NCBI RefSeq assembly: GCF_015706575.1
Contig: NW_024037065.1
Location: forward strand, 3,224,001 to 3,288,000
Direction: 5' to 3'
Origin: Patiria miniata
Taxonomy: Eukaryota; Echinodermata; Asteroidea; Valvatida; Asterinidae
Length of the DNA stretch: 64,000 nucleotides
Position numbers and translations under genes: made by a program. Below, in pieces: positions 1-10,865 of the stretch; position 1 is the stretch's first letter; each line of letters starts with the position of its first letter. The notes beneath the pieces are model-generated. The model did not search any database. It had not been told where the DNA came from and was given only the letters and a program-made list of their open reading frames with translations.

Positions 1-49
1 AAAAAAATGGTTTTGTAATGAATACATATTTCTCACATAAGCTAATTAG

Positions 50-152
50 TCTCAGGTCTCAGTCTCGGTCTCGGCCATAAGATCTCGGTCTTGGTCTGGG
101 CTTTAGATCCTGAGGTCTTGGTCTCGGTCCTGAGGTCTCGGTTTTGAGCTTT
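50..152. repeat. GGTCTC/CTCGGTC low-complexity tract
   Basis: A short degenerate tandem repeat built on GGTCTCGGTCTTGG-like units of about 6 to 12 bases fills most of this stretch. No coding potential is evident. The rest of bases 1-234 is AT-rich and presumably intronic to the gene whose exon begins at 235. Confidence 0.5.
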
Positions 153-234
153 CAAATCTTGACTACAAACATTGTTGGTAATAATCTTTAGAAACATTGT
201 TGTAAGTACATGTATAATTGTTCATTTTATACAG

Positions 235-2143
235 GAAACGGCAACAACTGAAGACTACCAAGCCATGGATGTCCATACACCAGTGCTGGTATATGCAGGT
301 AAATACTTGTTTATTGCAGTAACTTTTAATGGGGTGTTTTATTTGGACCTATCAACTTCATCATAGCCTTATAATACATTCTTTTAAATCATATTCTGAC
401 TATGCTTGTGTGTTGCATTTTCTTTAATTAATGGCATAACTCTGTTGCTAATAACATGAAAAACAAAGAAAAAAGAACAAGAAAGAAAGATAAAAGGCAA
501 GAAGCAGAAATGTCATTTTGAATTTTGCTTAATTGCTTAAAAACTACAACCCTTTCATTGATCAGTAATATTTTTTTACACATCCAAATGCAATGTATTA
601 GGGATCACTTTTATGGTCAAATGTCCCCATGGGAGGAAAACCTGTAGAAATATAATTTCTTATTTAATGAATTTTTAAGTTACAAGTTAAATAACATCAA
701 TTTACTCTTCACTTTAAGTTGTTGTTTTTTGCCCCTAAAATAATTTTGTATCTGTGGCAGGTAACAACCATTTCCTAAGCAGCAAGTTTTCCGTCTGTGT
801 GGAGGGGAACGCATTGATTCACACCACCAGCTTCATCAAGGGAATAGAGCTCTGGTTTGTTACCTTTTATGTCTTCAACCTCCAGTACCCAGTAGAAGCT
901 GCCGCTACTCTGGAATTTTTGCAAAGGTTAAGTACTTCTTGCCTTTTACTAACCACAAGGGTGCACTGAACAAGGTATGCCCAAAGTGTTTAGGTTATGG
1001 CCCAAAGTGTATAGGTTATGAACAAGGTGTCCCAGTTTAGTAATTTTGTCGTCTTGTTCAAAGCTTTCGTAGTGTGACGGTATCTGGCCACAATATATAG
1101 CCGCGATTATCATTACTACATGAATGCAGCCATAGTCTGTACGTATAAAGAGTGAACAGCGATCTCATAGGGCTACAATATCAGCATATACAAATCAGCT
1201 TGGGAAAAACGAACACCGCAGAAGAAACTCATGTTTGCCTTGCATTTTCTATATTGTTGCTGGATTTATGTCCAGTTATATTTGGTCTTCGGGCTCCAAT
1301 ATTCAGCTCTTAGATCAACGTAAAATATGGGTGTCTAGTACAATCAAGTACTCAATATGAATAATCTCATCTGCTTTTGCACATGAGGCATTCACTGGAA
1401 ATCCAGCAATAAATTTATAAAGACAATGTAATCTAACTCAACCTGGTGTTCCAAGGCATTCAGGTCTTCCCCAGCCTATTTGCATATTATGGCTGCGGGA
1501 AGTTGCTGTTAAGGCTTCGTACCAGTACGGCGTGTATGTACATGGTTTGGATCAGTTCTTTATGCAGTCGTTTAGCCAAGGGGGTTTCAATCCTGGGGGA
1601 GCGCAAACCCCCCTCCCCATCCCCCCCTCCCCCATCCCCCCCTCCTCTCCCCCCTCCCAACGGAAAACAATCCTGGCTACACCACTGATAACTTTAAAAC
1701 TTTAGTATTATAAATATTCAGAGAATCTAATATCTCCACTCACAAACAATAAGTGGATTGACACATGACAAGTATTCTATGCCAGTTAATTCTTCCAATT
1801 TCAATACTTTGCAAATTTATGACAACCTACGAAACATATTGTATAGGCCCTATGTGGATTGTGAATTTAAGTATAAGGAGTACACACACTTTGAATCTTT
1901 ATCGTGTGAACTAGCATCGTGGATTTTTATGAGGTATAAGTCAGATTTTGTGTGTGTTTGCAACATTAATTGTAAAGTTGAAATTGAAATGATTTTTTTT
2001 CTTTGTTGTTGTACAGGCTCTTATTCCAGATTAGACCCGACAGAGGATCCAAGCGGGAAAAGAACGTCCAAGGTGGACCAAACTTGAATGTAGTGCGCCT
2101 CTGCTCCAGGTTACGGGACTTCGAAGAAAAATGGAAAGTCTGA
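235..2143 (+). CDS. Orphan gene, three C-terminal exons
   Basis: Three exons join with matching phases: 235-298 (ends GCAG|gtaaat), 761-926 (after TGTGGCAG, ends CAAAG|gttaag) and 2017-2143 (after TTGTACAG, stop TGA at 2141-2143). The joined product contains YPVEAAATLEFLQR followed by a basic RPDRGSKREK stretch and a C-terminal CSRLRDFEEKW. I associate this C-terminal layout, with a conserved LEFLQR followed by NP/RP-x-RG-K, with uncharacterised multicopy proteins of cnidarians, fish and invertebrate deuterostomes that are probably transposon-linked; this is from memory and unverified. The N-terminal exons lie upstream of the window. The 91-bp gap 670 to 760 and the 1.1-kb intron 927-2016 look like ordinary introns. 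The last exon is the first member of the tandem array that follows, so the real 3' end of the gene may be duplicated. Confidence 0.55.
927..2016. other. Intron with C-rich tract, nothing coding
   Basis: The stretch between the second and third exons is AT-rich. It holds a C-rich tract at about 1605-1665 made of CCCCCC(T)CCCCAT-like runs, one of several pyrimidine/G tracts scattered through the window. No open frame in it looks protein-like. Confidence 0.4.
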
Positions 2144-2297
2144 GACAGTAACCCCCGTAATTAACAGTACTCATTAAATTTCGTGGTCTTTTTTCAGTGA
2201 CACTTTTCTCAGTCTAATTCTTGTTCATGAGCTCGAGATGCATCTTGAGTATCACTGTGTTGATGTTTGATTGGAATATTTAAGGAACAACCAAATA

Positions 2298-2723
2298 CAA
2301 AACCACTGGATGTCTTGACAACAGTGTTCCTTAAAATATGTAAAGTAATCCCTTAAGAATTTGCAGGTGCAGTTTAGGCGAAGCCATTGCATTTAGAAGA
2401 AGTATGCAGTTGTCAAATGTAAGTGACTGTTAAGTCAAGGTCTTTCGATTTTAGTTTGTTGTCAGGATTGGTTGAAAAAAAGGGAGAAATTTCATTCAGA
2501 CACTTGAGAGAATTTTAAAAAACTTCTTAAAATCAAAAGTAAGGTGACTTTTTAGTCAAAGTCTTTCAGGAATGGTTGAAAACAAGGGAGAAATTTCATT
2601 CAGAAACTTGAGAGAAAATTACTTCTTAAAATCACTGGGTTTGCCAAAAGTATACCCACAAATCCTTAAGGGCTTAGTTTAAGTTTTTCAGGAACACTGC
2701 TGTTAAGACATCCAGTGGTTTTG
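2298..2723. repeat. 34-base inverted repeat within each tandem unit
   Basis: CAAAACCACTGGATGTCTTG... at 2298-2331 is the near-perfect reverse complement of the segment at 2690-2723 that ends CATCCAGTGGTTTTG. Similar arms occur in the second unit (around 2990-3023 and 3479-3515), with more mismatches in the right arm. The enclosed ~360 bases hold the AAGGGAGAAATTTCATTCAGA blocks. This looks like a foldback or MITE core embedded in the tandem unit, and transcripts through it could form a long hairpin. Confidence 0.7.
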
Positions 2724-4206
2724 AAGAAGAACCTGGGCGGAGGTTGACCAAACTTGAAGCCTGTGTGTCTCTGCTCCTACCAGGTTAAAAGACTGAAGCG
2801 ACATGGAATATGTAAAAACAAAAAGGGCCTTTAACTGCCCCGATTAACAGTGTACTTTACTCGTTCAATTTCGTGGTCTTTTTTCAGTGACACTTTTCTC
2901 AGTCTAATGCTTGTTCATGAGCTCAAGATGCATTTGAGTATCACTGTGTTGATGTTTGATTGGAATATTTAAGGAACAACCAAATACAAAACCACTGAAT
3001 GTCTTGACAACAGTGTTCCTTAAAATATGTAAAGTAATCCCTTAAGAATTTGCAGGTGCAGTTTTAGGCGAAGACATTGCATTTTAGAAGAAGTATGCAG
3101 TTGTCAAATGTAAGGTGACTGTTCAGTTGAGGTCTTTCGTTTTTAGTTTGTTGTCAGGATTGGTTGAAAAAAAGGGAGAAATTTCATTCAGACACTTAAG
3201 GGAATTTAAAAGAACTTCTTAAAATCAAAAGTAAGGTGACTTTTAAGTCAAGGTCTTTCAGGAATGGTTGAAAACAAGGGAGAAGTTTCATTCAGAAACT
3301 TGAGAGAAAGTTACTTCTTAAAATCAAAAGGAAGGTGAATTTTTAGTCAAGGTCTTTCAGGAATGGTTGAAAACAGGGGAGAAATTTCATTCAGAAACTT
3401 GAAAGAAAATTACTTCTTAATATCACTGGGTTTGACAAAAGTATACCCACAAATCCTTAAGGGCTTCGTTTAAGTTTTTCAGGGACACTGCTGTCAAGAC
3501 ATTAAGTAGTTTTGTAGAAGAACCTGGGACGGAGGTTGACCAAACTTAAGCCTGTGTGTCTCTGCTCCTACCAGGTTAAAAGACAGTGAGGCGATATATG
3601 GAATGTGAAAAAAACTTTGCCTTGAACTGCCTCAATTAACAGTGTAATTTACTCGTTCAAATTCATGGTATTTTTTCAGTGACACTTTTCTCAGTCTAAT
3701 GCTTGTTCATGAGCTCAAGATGCATTTGAGTATCACTGTGTTGATGTGTAATTGGAATATTTAAGGAACAACCAAATACAAAACCACTGGATGTCTTGTT
3801 TTAGCTTGTGGACAGGAAAGGTTGAAAAAAAAAGGAAAAATTTCATTCAGAAACCTGAGAGAAAATTACATCTTAAAATTAAAAGTAAGATAACTGTTTA
3901 GTCAAGGTCTTTCTTCTTTAGTCTGTTGTCAAGATTGGTTGAAAAAAGGGAGAAATTTCATTCAGAAACTTGAGATAAAATTACGTCTTAAAATCACTGG
4001 GTTTGACAAAAGTATACCCACAAATCCTTAAGGGCTTCGTTTAAGTTTTTCAGGGACACTGCTGTCAAGACATTAAGTAGTTTTGTAGAAGAAGCTGGGG
4101 CGGAGGTTGACCAAACTTGAAGCCTGTGTGTCTCTGCTCCTACCAGGTTAAAAGACTGTGAGGCGATATGGAATGTGTAAAAAAATGTCGCCTTGAACTG
4201 CCCTTA

Positions 4207-4741
4207 TTAAAGGGAATAAACAACATTTGCCCACATCAAAATATAAAACTACCAAGTTTTTACGAAATACCTTACTAGGATGTTGGTAAATGATAGTCTC
4301 AAGCATTTTGTAAAATATGGCACCTGGTGTGAAGTCATTTTCAAGAAAATTGTATTTTTGTATACATTTCCAACGGTGGTTGGCCGACCAGCGTTGGAAA
4401 AACCTAACTATTTTTCAACTACTGCTCCAAATTAACCATTTTTTTCAGTCCAAATTTTGTTTGCTATTGGTTACATGGTTTCATGAACGGGTGCAGGCCA
4501 GCTAGACTGGTTCCCGTGCCTTACAATTTTCCATCATCTATAAATTGATCCATTTTATCTTTTGTGGAGTCAGGGAACCAGACTACTTAAACATTTTTTG
4601 TTTTTCTTGGTTTTGCCAACCTTTTCGAGCACAAAACTTCAAAAATGTCAGTGTAACAATATTTGATCTATATATACTAACCCCTCAAATAGTTCATTTC
4701 TGAAAATTACATCAAAAACCAATGATGTACATTCCCTTTAA
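4207..4741. mobile_element. TTAA-flanked MITE (short copy of the 10.5-18.7 kb element)
   Basis: The element begins TTAAAGGGAATAAACAACAT and ends ACATTCCCTTTAA, giving inverted termini TTAAAGGGAAT inside a duplicated TTAA. The flanking repeat units at about 2835 and 3632 carry the uninterrupted site (GATTAACAGTG, AATTAACAGTG), so a TTAA target duplication is seen directly. The left half (CTACCAAG..., CACCTGGTG, TTTTCAAGAAAA, CCAACGGTGGTTGGCCGACC) matches the reverse complement of the right end of the transposon ending at 18709. The right half (CTAGACTGGTTCCCGTG, GAGTCAGGGAACCAGACTAC) matches the reverse complement of its left subterminal region at 10560-10720. It is therefore an internally deleted, non-autonomous derivative. 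An ORF-like stretch inside it is not protein-like. Confidence 0.88.
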
Positions 4742-4841
4742 CAGTGTACTCGTTCGAGTTCATGGTCTTTTTTTCAGTCACATTTTATTCAGTCTAATGC
4801 TTGTTCATGAGCTCAAGATGCATTTTTATGATTACTTTTGA

Positions 4842-5458
4842 CAACTGCATAATAATTTGTTTGAAAAAAATACTGGGTTTACCTAAAACTGTAAAATTGC
4901 ATAGAATTTGGAGATGCAGGTTTTTTTTATTTATATGTATAGACCTACTAAATAACACACGAAAAGGGCTGTGTTCTTTAAAAATACACTCGAGAAAATG
5001 AATTGAATTTCAAAATAAGCGGGCCTTTCGATTCTAATCGACATTATTTATTTTATAATTGCTATGAATCGTTTTAATATTGTAAAAATTGTTAGCATGA
5101 CCATGTGTGCTTATCGAGTACATCTCTAAAGTAATACATTGATTTAAGCGATTATTATGACCTATCAACTTGAACTTGCTAATTTAAGACTATGTTAGAC
5201 CCCACTGCAGGCTGCATTTTTAAAAAATTTACCTATTCATTGTAACTTAAATTCCAGTTCCCAAATTTAATGTTTTACCTTGTGTGATTAAGGAAGAGTT
5301 GAGAATAAATTTCAAATGTTTGCTGTTGAAAAAAATTACTTGTGTCGCATACTAAAAGGGGGTGGGTGGGGGTGGGCGTGAGGGTGGGGGTCGCGAACGG
5401 TCGGTTGGAACCCTGAAGGAAGTGTTGTTAATCTACACTTGCATGTCCACAAACAAAT
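4842..5458. other. AT-rich spacer with G-rich tract
   Basis: No gene is visible. A G-rich tract GGGGGTGGGTGGGGG-like at about 5358-5392 could form a G-quadruplex on the plus strand. The remainder is AT-rich. Confidence 0.4.
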
Positions 5459-5459
5459 A

Positions 5460-5765
5460 ACCACTGTTACCAAACAGAAATATTGTTTCGTTCGGCTACA
5501 GAGAGCTGTACTTCAACAGAGGAGTTGTTATGGGACAAAACTGTAACAGAAAACTTGCTGTTATGTTACAAAACCATAACGCTTAATCATTGTGGCAAAA
5601 CAGTGGAATCCCTGTAGGTGTACAGAACCAAATACAGTAGAATCTGCTGTTAATATACAGAGGAAAAAACAACAGTAGAATGCACTGTGCAAAAACATTA
5701 ACTCCTGTAATGCCAATTGACAATAGAAACTACTGTGATTTAACAGGGTTTTTTTTAACAGTGTA
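5460..5765. mobile_element. MITE-like repeat rich in AACAGTA/CTGTTA motifs
   Basis: This ~300-base block is packed with short inverted motifs such as ACTGTTA, TAACAGAAA, CAACAGTAGAAT and CTACTGTGATTTAACAGG, and ends TTTTTTTTAACAGTGTA. The reverse complement of the end, TACACTGTTAAAAAAAA, resembles the termini of MITEs common in fish and invertebrates. It abuts the broken 3' side of the Gypsy element at 5766 and may mark the point where that element lost its integrase and second LTR. The left boundary is uncertain. Confidence 0.45.
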
Positions 5766-5775
5766 TATTTAATTT

Positions 5776-8110
5776 CTAGTTAAAAACAGCCAACTGGGCG
5801 ACCCAATGCTGCTCCGTCGCACCAAGACGAGCAGTCTGTAAATGAGCCACAGGACTATTGTCAGTCCACAAGACTGTATGTTTCCCAAGGAGATACGACC
5901 AAAATGTATCGGCCACTGCCCATTTTAGGGCGAGCAACTCGAGTTTGAAACTCGACAGGTCGGCGTAGTTTCTCTCAGCGCCCCTGAGACCCCTACTGGC
6001 GTAGGCCACTGGATGGAGCTCTCCGTTGTCATCGCGTTGGAACAAACATGCTCCGACTCCCTTCAGGGAAGCGTCTACTTCAAGAGTGAAATCTCGATCA
6101 AAACGGGGAAAGGCCAAAACTGGAGCCTTGCACAGTGCTTCTTTCAGGAACATGAACGCTTTGTCAGCATCATCAGACCACAAATAACTGTCCAGACCCC
6201 CCAACTTCCCTGCTTTTGGGAGTGTCTTAACTGCCAGCGCATGGAGCGTAGCAGCTTCTTTCGAGAAACCTCTGACAAACCGCCGATAGTAAGATGTCAG
6301 TCCTAAGAAGGATCTCAGCTGATCAGGACTTGTGGGTGTTGGCCAGTTCTTGATGCGTTCCACCTTACTAGGATCGACAGAGACCCCTTAATCGCTCACT
6401 ACATGCCCGATGTGAGCCACTGATGTTCGGAACAGCTTACACTTAGAACCTTTCAATTTAAGGCCATGTTGTTTCAATCTCTTGAACACTTCAACCAGGC
6501 GCTCTAAGTGCTCTTGGAATGTGGTCGAAAAGACGAGCAGGTCATCAAGGTATAGCACAAGCTGAGACAAATTCAGATCGCCAAACACAAGTTCCATGAT
6601 GCGTTGGAACGTGCTGGGACTGTTGATAAGGCCTTGTGGTAGGCGGAGGAACTCATACAACCTCCATGGGACTCTGAATGCCGTCTTGTGTATGGAGTTA
6701 GGATGCATTGCCATCTGGAAGTATCCGTGGGCTAAATCTAACGACGAGAACAGCTTAGCACCTCCAAATGCCTCGAGGGTCTCTTCCACTCGAGGGAGGA
6801 GGAAGGCATCTTTAACTGTCCTGGCATTGAGGCATCTGTCCGTCTTTTTTTCTCACAAGGACAATTGGGCTTGCATACTGACTGGACAACTTGCGAATGA
6901 ATAGATCCTGAAGCAACTTTTTGACCTCAGCCATCTGACTGGGAATGATGCGCCGATATGGAAGGTTTATTGCACGATTATCCGTGAGGTTAATCTTGTG
7001 CGGTATCGAGTCGTTGTGCCTGAGATCATACGAGTGCATAGAAAATGCACCCATATGTGTTTCTATTACTCTTGCTGCAGCTGCAGCATCAACATCACTT
7101 AAACCAATCAGACTCAGACCTGGTGGTAAAAGAAAACTTCGCCCGCCCGGGTAGACAAACGATTCTCGTGGTGGCTCTGGAATGTCACCACAAACTTCAT
7201 CTAGTCCAAGGGGACATTTCTCATTGGGAGAGGTTGCATCATGGCACTCTCCAACATCAACATCTACTGTTGCTACCTGGTGTATGAAAACATTCACCCC
7301 GTCATCGCTAGGAGAAACTTCAACTTGGTCGGACAGATGCACTTCCTGTGCTTTCGCTACATGGGTTCCTGCTTGGGTACCTAGAGAATTTTGAGTCGAG
7401 TTTACTATGATTACTGGAAAAGAAGATTCCCCAACTTGCTGAATACCCTCCACAATCTCACATACGGTTGGTGAATCACTGGAAGTCTTAGCTCCCATAT
7501 CGGCGCCATCTTCCAAAAGGGAAAAAGGTTGGCACGACTGCAACAACAAATACTTTCCAACCAAATCAGTGGATGAGTAATTCAGACTACAATGGACAGT
7601 CCCAACAGAACATGGGGGGATAACTTCATGACCGCACGAAAGAACATCGACCACAGCGTGCATAAACTGGTCACCGAGGTCCCTCTCTCCACTAATGTCT
7701 GACTCAACAGATCTAAACCAGCGGAGAGCTAGAGACCAATCTGGATTTCTCTTGCAGCGCTCAACACCATCCACTTTCCGGGAAATATCTCTCAGAACAT
7801 AACATCCAAGTATAACAGGAAATTGTTCTCTCCGATCACTTGAAGGGGTAGGCGTGTCTCTACCAGACACAAGGAAACTAGCATTTAACTTCTGTCCACA
7901 TACTTCTACAGTTGTCTCGAGATAACCAGCAACGGGTATCTCCAAATTATTTGCACCAAGTAACCTAAAATATTTACTTACATCATGGAGCGATCCAATT
8001 CGCTTTACTCAATTATCATGATAGAATCTCCACGATATCAGTGATGATTCGGCCCCCGTATCAAGCACGCAGTTTACAGGCACTCCCCCAGGACAATTTT
8101 AGCAGTAGGG
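5776..8110 (-). pseudogene. Gypsy 1 pol (PR-RT-RNase H), broken
   Basis: The protease motif VLDTGAESSLIS is encoded near 8070-8035, followed by an in-frame TGA near 8013 and the flap-side motif FPVILGCYVLRD near 7800. A spacer of about 220 residues precedes the RT fingers (LPYRRI, SPIVLVRKKDG). A frameshift near 6815 leads into the palm segment at 6789-6388 with FSSLDLAHGYFQM, LPQGLINSPSTFQRIM and catalytic YLDDLLVFS. A stop at about 6390 separates this from the RT connection (FLGLTSYYRRFV) and RNase H (LEVDASLKGVGACLFQ, YASRGL, LELLALKWAV, LWTDN) at 6363-5776. The frame ends at VAQLAVFN before the tether and integrase. Family: Metaviridae / Ty3-Gypsy. The length without integrase is roughly two thirds of a normal pol. 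Confidence 0.9.
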
Positions 8111-8199
8111 CTTTTTGAGAGCAATTTACGCCTATCTGCCTGTGTCAGTACACTATTAATTTCAGTAGACTGAGTGACGGTGGGCTCACATGATTCCCC

Positions 8200-9300
8200 C
8201 CGCGCAGCGCCCTCTACGACGGGGATGTCCCATTTCCCGAGGCATTTGGGGCTGTCCCCCTGATTTGGAGGAATACAATTTGCGCTGCATTGTTCTGGGC
8301 ATGCTCCAACGCTTTCTTCTTAAAGCAAGTTTCCACGGGGTGTCCAACTTTTCCACAAAAACTGCACCTTGGGCCGCGGTTACGTCTGTCTGACCTCTGA
8401 CCTGCCGGGTCAGAGGTCACGCTTATTGTTTAGTTTTTCAACCGGATCGGTCAACGATTTTATGTGTGTATTGGTCTCGGTCTGTTGCTGCACGAAGCGT
8501 TCCATGGGTGTGGTTAGTTGCTTTTGACCCTCTGCAAGTCCAACTAGCAACTTATGTTCCTTACTACCACGCACGCCCACATTGACTGCATCTTTGACTA
8601 CGCTACCGTCTGCCTTGTCAACTGAGTATTGCTCACTCTTTGGTTCATTGCTCTGGCTGTCCTCAGCATTAATTTTAGTGCCAATTCGCGAAACTCGAAA
8701 AACGACAGCTCCGGTTCATCGTGACTTAATTTGCGCAGCTCACGCCTGATTGCTACGTTTTCTAGTGCCCCGAATAAATTGCTCTTTGAGTGCACCATCT
8801 CTAAATTGTGCAAGCGCAACCTTCTCATTAGCATCGGTTGACGCTGACTCCATGCGGTCATGAAGTCGGATGAGAGCGCGGCTAAAATCAGCAAGAGTTT
8901 CCTCTTCTGACTGATTTCTGGAATAGAAGGTGCAATTAGGTGTTTGGACTGCCTCGGGGGACCCGAACCTACGCCTTAAGAGGGCCAGCACCTTTCCAAG
9001 TGTGTTCTTACCCTCCTTGGGACAACATTTCTTCTCGAGCAGCACCTCCTTAGTGGTAATTGCTGCACCAACTTGCTATTCCTCAGAAAGGCCCAGCTGT
9101 CGAGAATAAGACTTCTACCCATTCCTGAAGTGTAGGTTCACCAGACTTTTTGGGACTGTCACAAAACTTAGGGAGTTTAATGGTGGAGGTTCTTTGGTAC
9201 TTGATATTTTTGAACGCACCGGCTAGTGTCTCGGCCAGAGCTTGATTAGACTGCTTAATTACATCTGCTAAGCTTTCTGGTGTAGCTTTAGTTGCACAAA
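8200..9300 (-). pseudogene. Gypsy 1 gag with CCHC zinc knuckle, frameshifted
   Basis: Minus-strand segments encode a capsid-like region: IKYQRTSTIKLPKFCDSPKK near 9200, then EEETLADFSRALIRLHDRM in 9045-8740, shifting frame near 8760 into ELRKLSHDEPELSFFEFREL (8735-8660). A classical retroviral knuckle CSFCGKVGHPVETC (C-x2-C-x4-H-x4-C), flanked by basic residues, is encoded near 8355. Gag would form the retrotransposon particle and the knuckle would bind its RNA. At least one frameshift and a stop upstream (near 9080) mean it cannot produce one polypeptide. Confidence 0.8.
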
Positions 9301-9651
9301 TGTCACCTGTACAGTACCTATTTAAAAAACAATTACTGAACCAAAGGTATTCGCTATCTGCTCAGAGCAGTAGACCATTATATCACAGGTAGCTAAAAAA
9401 TGCGAGTAGTCACACAAACTTTATAAATACACACATATTTCAATTAAATTATGACCATGGGTGAAACAATACAAGCAATAATGCTATAACGGGTAGGAAA
9501 TTATTTTAGTTTTCTATTAGTGCCTAAACAGCACAAAGAGCACACAAAAACATGGTGCTATAAAATCAGCACAAGAAGTGCACACAAAATTTGGTGATAT
9601 AAAATCACATACAAGAGTTGAGGATCATTATTCAATGGTAGAATCGTACAT

Positions 9652-9668
9652 CCTGTCTACGACGCCAC
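9652..9668 (-). promoter_or_regulatory. Gypsy 1 primer-binding site
   Basis: Two bases downstream of the LTR on the minus strand lies TGGCGTCGTAGACAGGA. It begins with TGG, complementary to a tRNA 3' CCA, and closely resembles the equivalent site of the second Gypsy element (TGGCGTAGTCGGCAGG at 41025-41010). The priming tRNA is not identified. Confidence 0.6.
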
Positions 9669-9670
9669 TT

Positions 9671-10544
9671 TGTGAGGGTAGGCGACGCCCGGCGGCAGCG
9701 TCCCAGGGTTTGAAGAACTATGACGATCCTTCGGATTGGAGGGCGTGTGCCCTCACGGCAAGAGGATTCCCAACACAAGAAATTAATTCAGGTCTTGGTT
9801 TATTAAAATCCTTTGTACGTATAAAATCCTTTCAAATCCCTGAAATATGACGACATAAATACATATTTGATACAAAAGTTAATCGTACAATTTCTAAGAC
9901 ATTAAATCACTATAACATAAGAGTAAATAACCAAAATCAAAATAAAACCTTGACTCGATTATAAGCCTGTGCCATCACCTTGTGCGATGTACCTAGCATA
10001 CATGAAAGTAATGAAAGTAATGAAAATATAGTTTACATGTATAAACAAACTTCCCTATAAAATCATATATTTCACAGCGCGCAGCTTCAAATAGTAAAAT
10101 AGTACATTTACCCGTGCGCGGTCGTCATGGATATGACCCCAAAGGTCACCAAAACTTTCCACACGTACAGCGCGCGCGTGAGCGTAATGCTGTATAGAAA
10201 GCAACGCTTCACAGCGTAAAAGTACACATTGAATACAAGTCTACGTGTAACAGTTGTCACGCGCAGGTTCTGTGAATCAAAGTTTAGGCAACAAAAGTTA
10301 TCCAAAATCAATGCAAATTGGTCTAATCCAAGATTAATCTCCTGTTTTAGATACTTCTGTGATCCTCTACGATACATTCATTACACCCAAATCATGATTT
10401 AAAAGCAACATAAAAACTGGATATTTACCGGATCGTTTCTGATCAACCTGTACTTGTTTCATGCAGAGTGCATAAGAGCACTGCACTTTCTAAAAAGATG
10501 CCCTCTTGGGCTAAGAGGTTGACACTTAAAGTCGGATTCTCACA
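9671..10544 (-). repeat. Gypsy 1 LTR (single, 874 bp)
   Basis: Read on the minus strand the block starts TGTGAGAATCC and ends CCCTCACA, giving perfect 6-base inverted ends TGTGAG/CTCACA. An AATAAA polyadenylation signal lies at 9804-9799 on the minus strand, within the last ~135 bases. The primer-binding site follows immediately. No partner LTR exists near 5766. Confidence 0.75.
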
Positions 10545-10858
10545 TTAAAGTATAGTTACACTAACTTTTTTGCGGTTTTGGGTTCGAAAATGCTATAAAA
10601 GCCAAGAAAAACAATCATTTTCCTGTAGTCTGGTTCCCTGACTCCATATAAGAAGAAACAGCAGTTTACATACATTGGGGAATTGTTAGGTCAGGGAACC
10701 AGTCTAGCTGGCTCGTACCCGTTCATAGGTTTGTTATCGATTGCAATGGACCGATTCATTAAGCTCCGCCCACTTGACAAATTGACCAATCATCGTGTCC
10801 TATTGTTTAACGCACAGTTCCGTTGTTTTTTTTGCTTTTCTCGTCAGCACGTGCAAAT

Positions 10859-10865
10859 TATATAA
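10859..10865 (+). promoter_or_regulatory. TATA-like box upstream of THAP-DDE gene
   Basis: TATATAA occurs within TTATATAAATTC, about 25 bases before the ATG at 10889. That spacing would put the start of transcription very near the ATG, so either the leader is minimal or this is fortuitous. Confidence 0.3.

Larger units (their letters stand above)
2071..4830 (+). repeat. Tandem array of terminal-exon + 3'UTR units
   Basis: The motif GGT(T/G)GACCAAACTTGAA recurs at 2071, 2741, 3533 and 4104, followed each time by CTCTGCTCC, AGGTTA, an ATGGAA block and later TCGTGGTCTTTTTTCAGTGAC and GTTCATGAGCTC. Spacings are about 670, 792 and 571 bases, so units vary by internal gain or loss of AGGAATGGTTGAAAACAAGG blocks. 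The first unit starts inside the terminal coding exon (2017-2143). In units 2-4 the coding part has indels and no longer encodes the LRDFEEKW end. The last unit is split by the MITE at 4207-4741 and stops after GCTCAAGATGCAT near 4830. Confidence 0.8.
5766..10544 (-). mobile_element. Broken Ty3/Gypsy LTR retrotransposon 1
   Basis: Read on the minus strand the order is LTR (10544-9671), primer-binding site, gag, CCHC knuckle, protease, reverse transcriptase and RNase H, then an abrupt end near 5770. Integrase, polypurine tract and the second LTR are absent. The LTR edge at 10544 falls inside the left terminal region of the 10.5-18.7 kb DNA transposon, so this element inserted into that one. 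Several stops and frameshifts show it is dead. No target-site duplication can be tested because the far end is missing. Confidence 0.85.

Noticed and set aside
6013..6904. Plus-strand open frames opposite the Gypsy 1 pol
   Set aside because: They are antisense shadows of the RT/RNase H frame and have no domain character.
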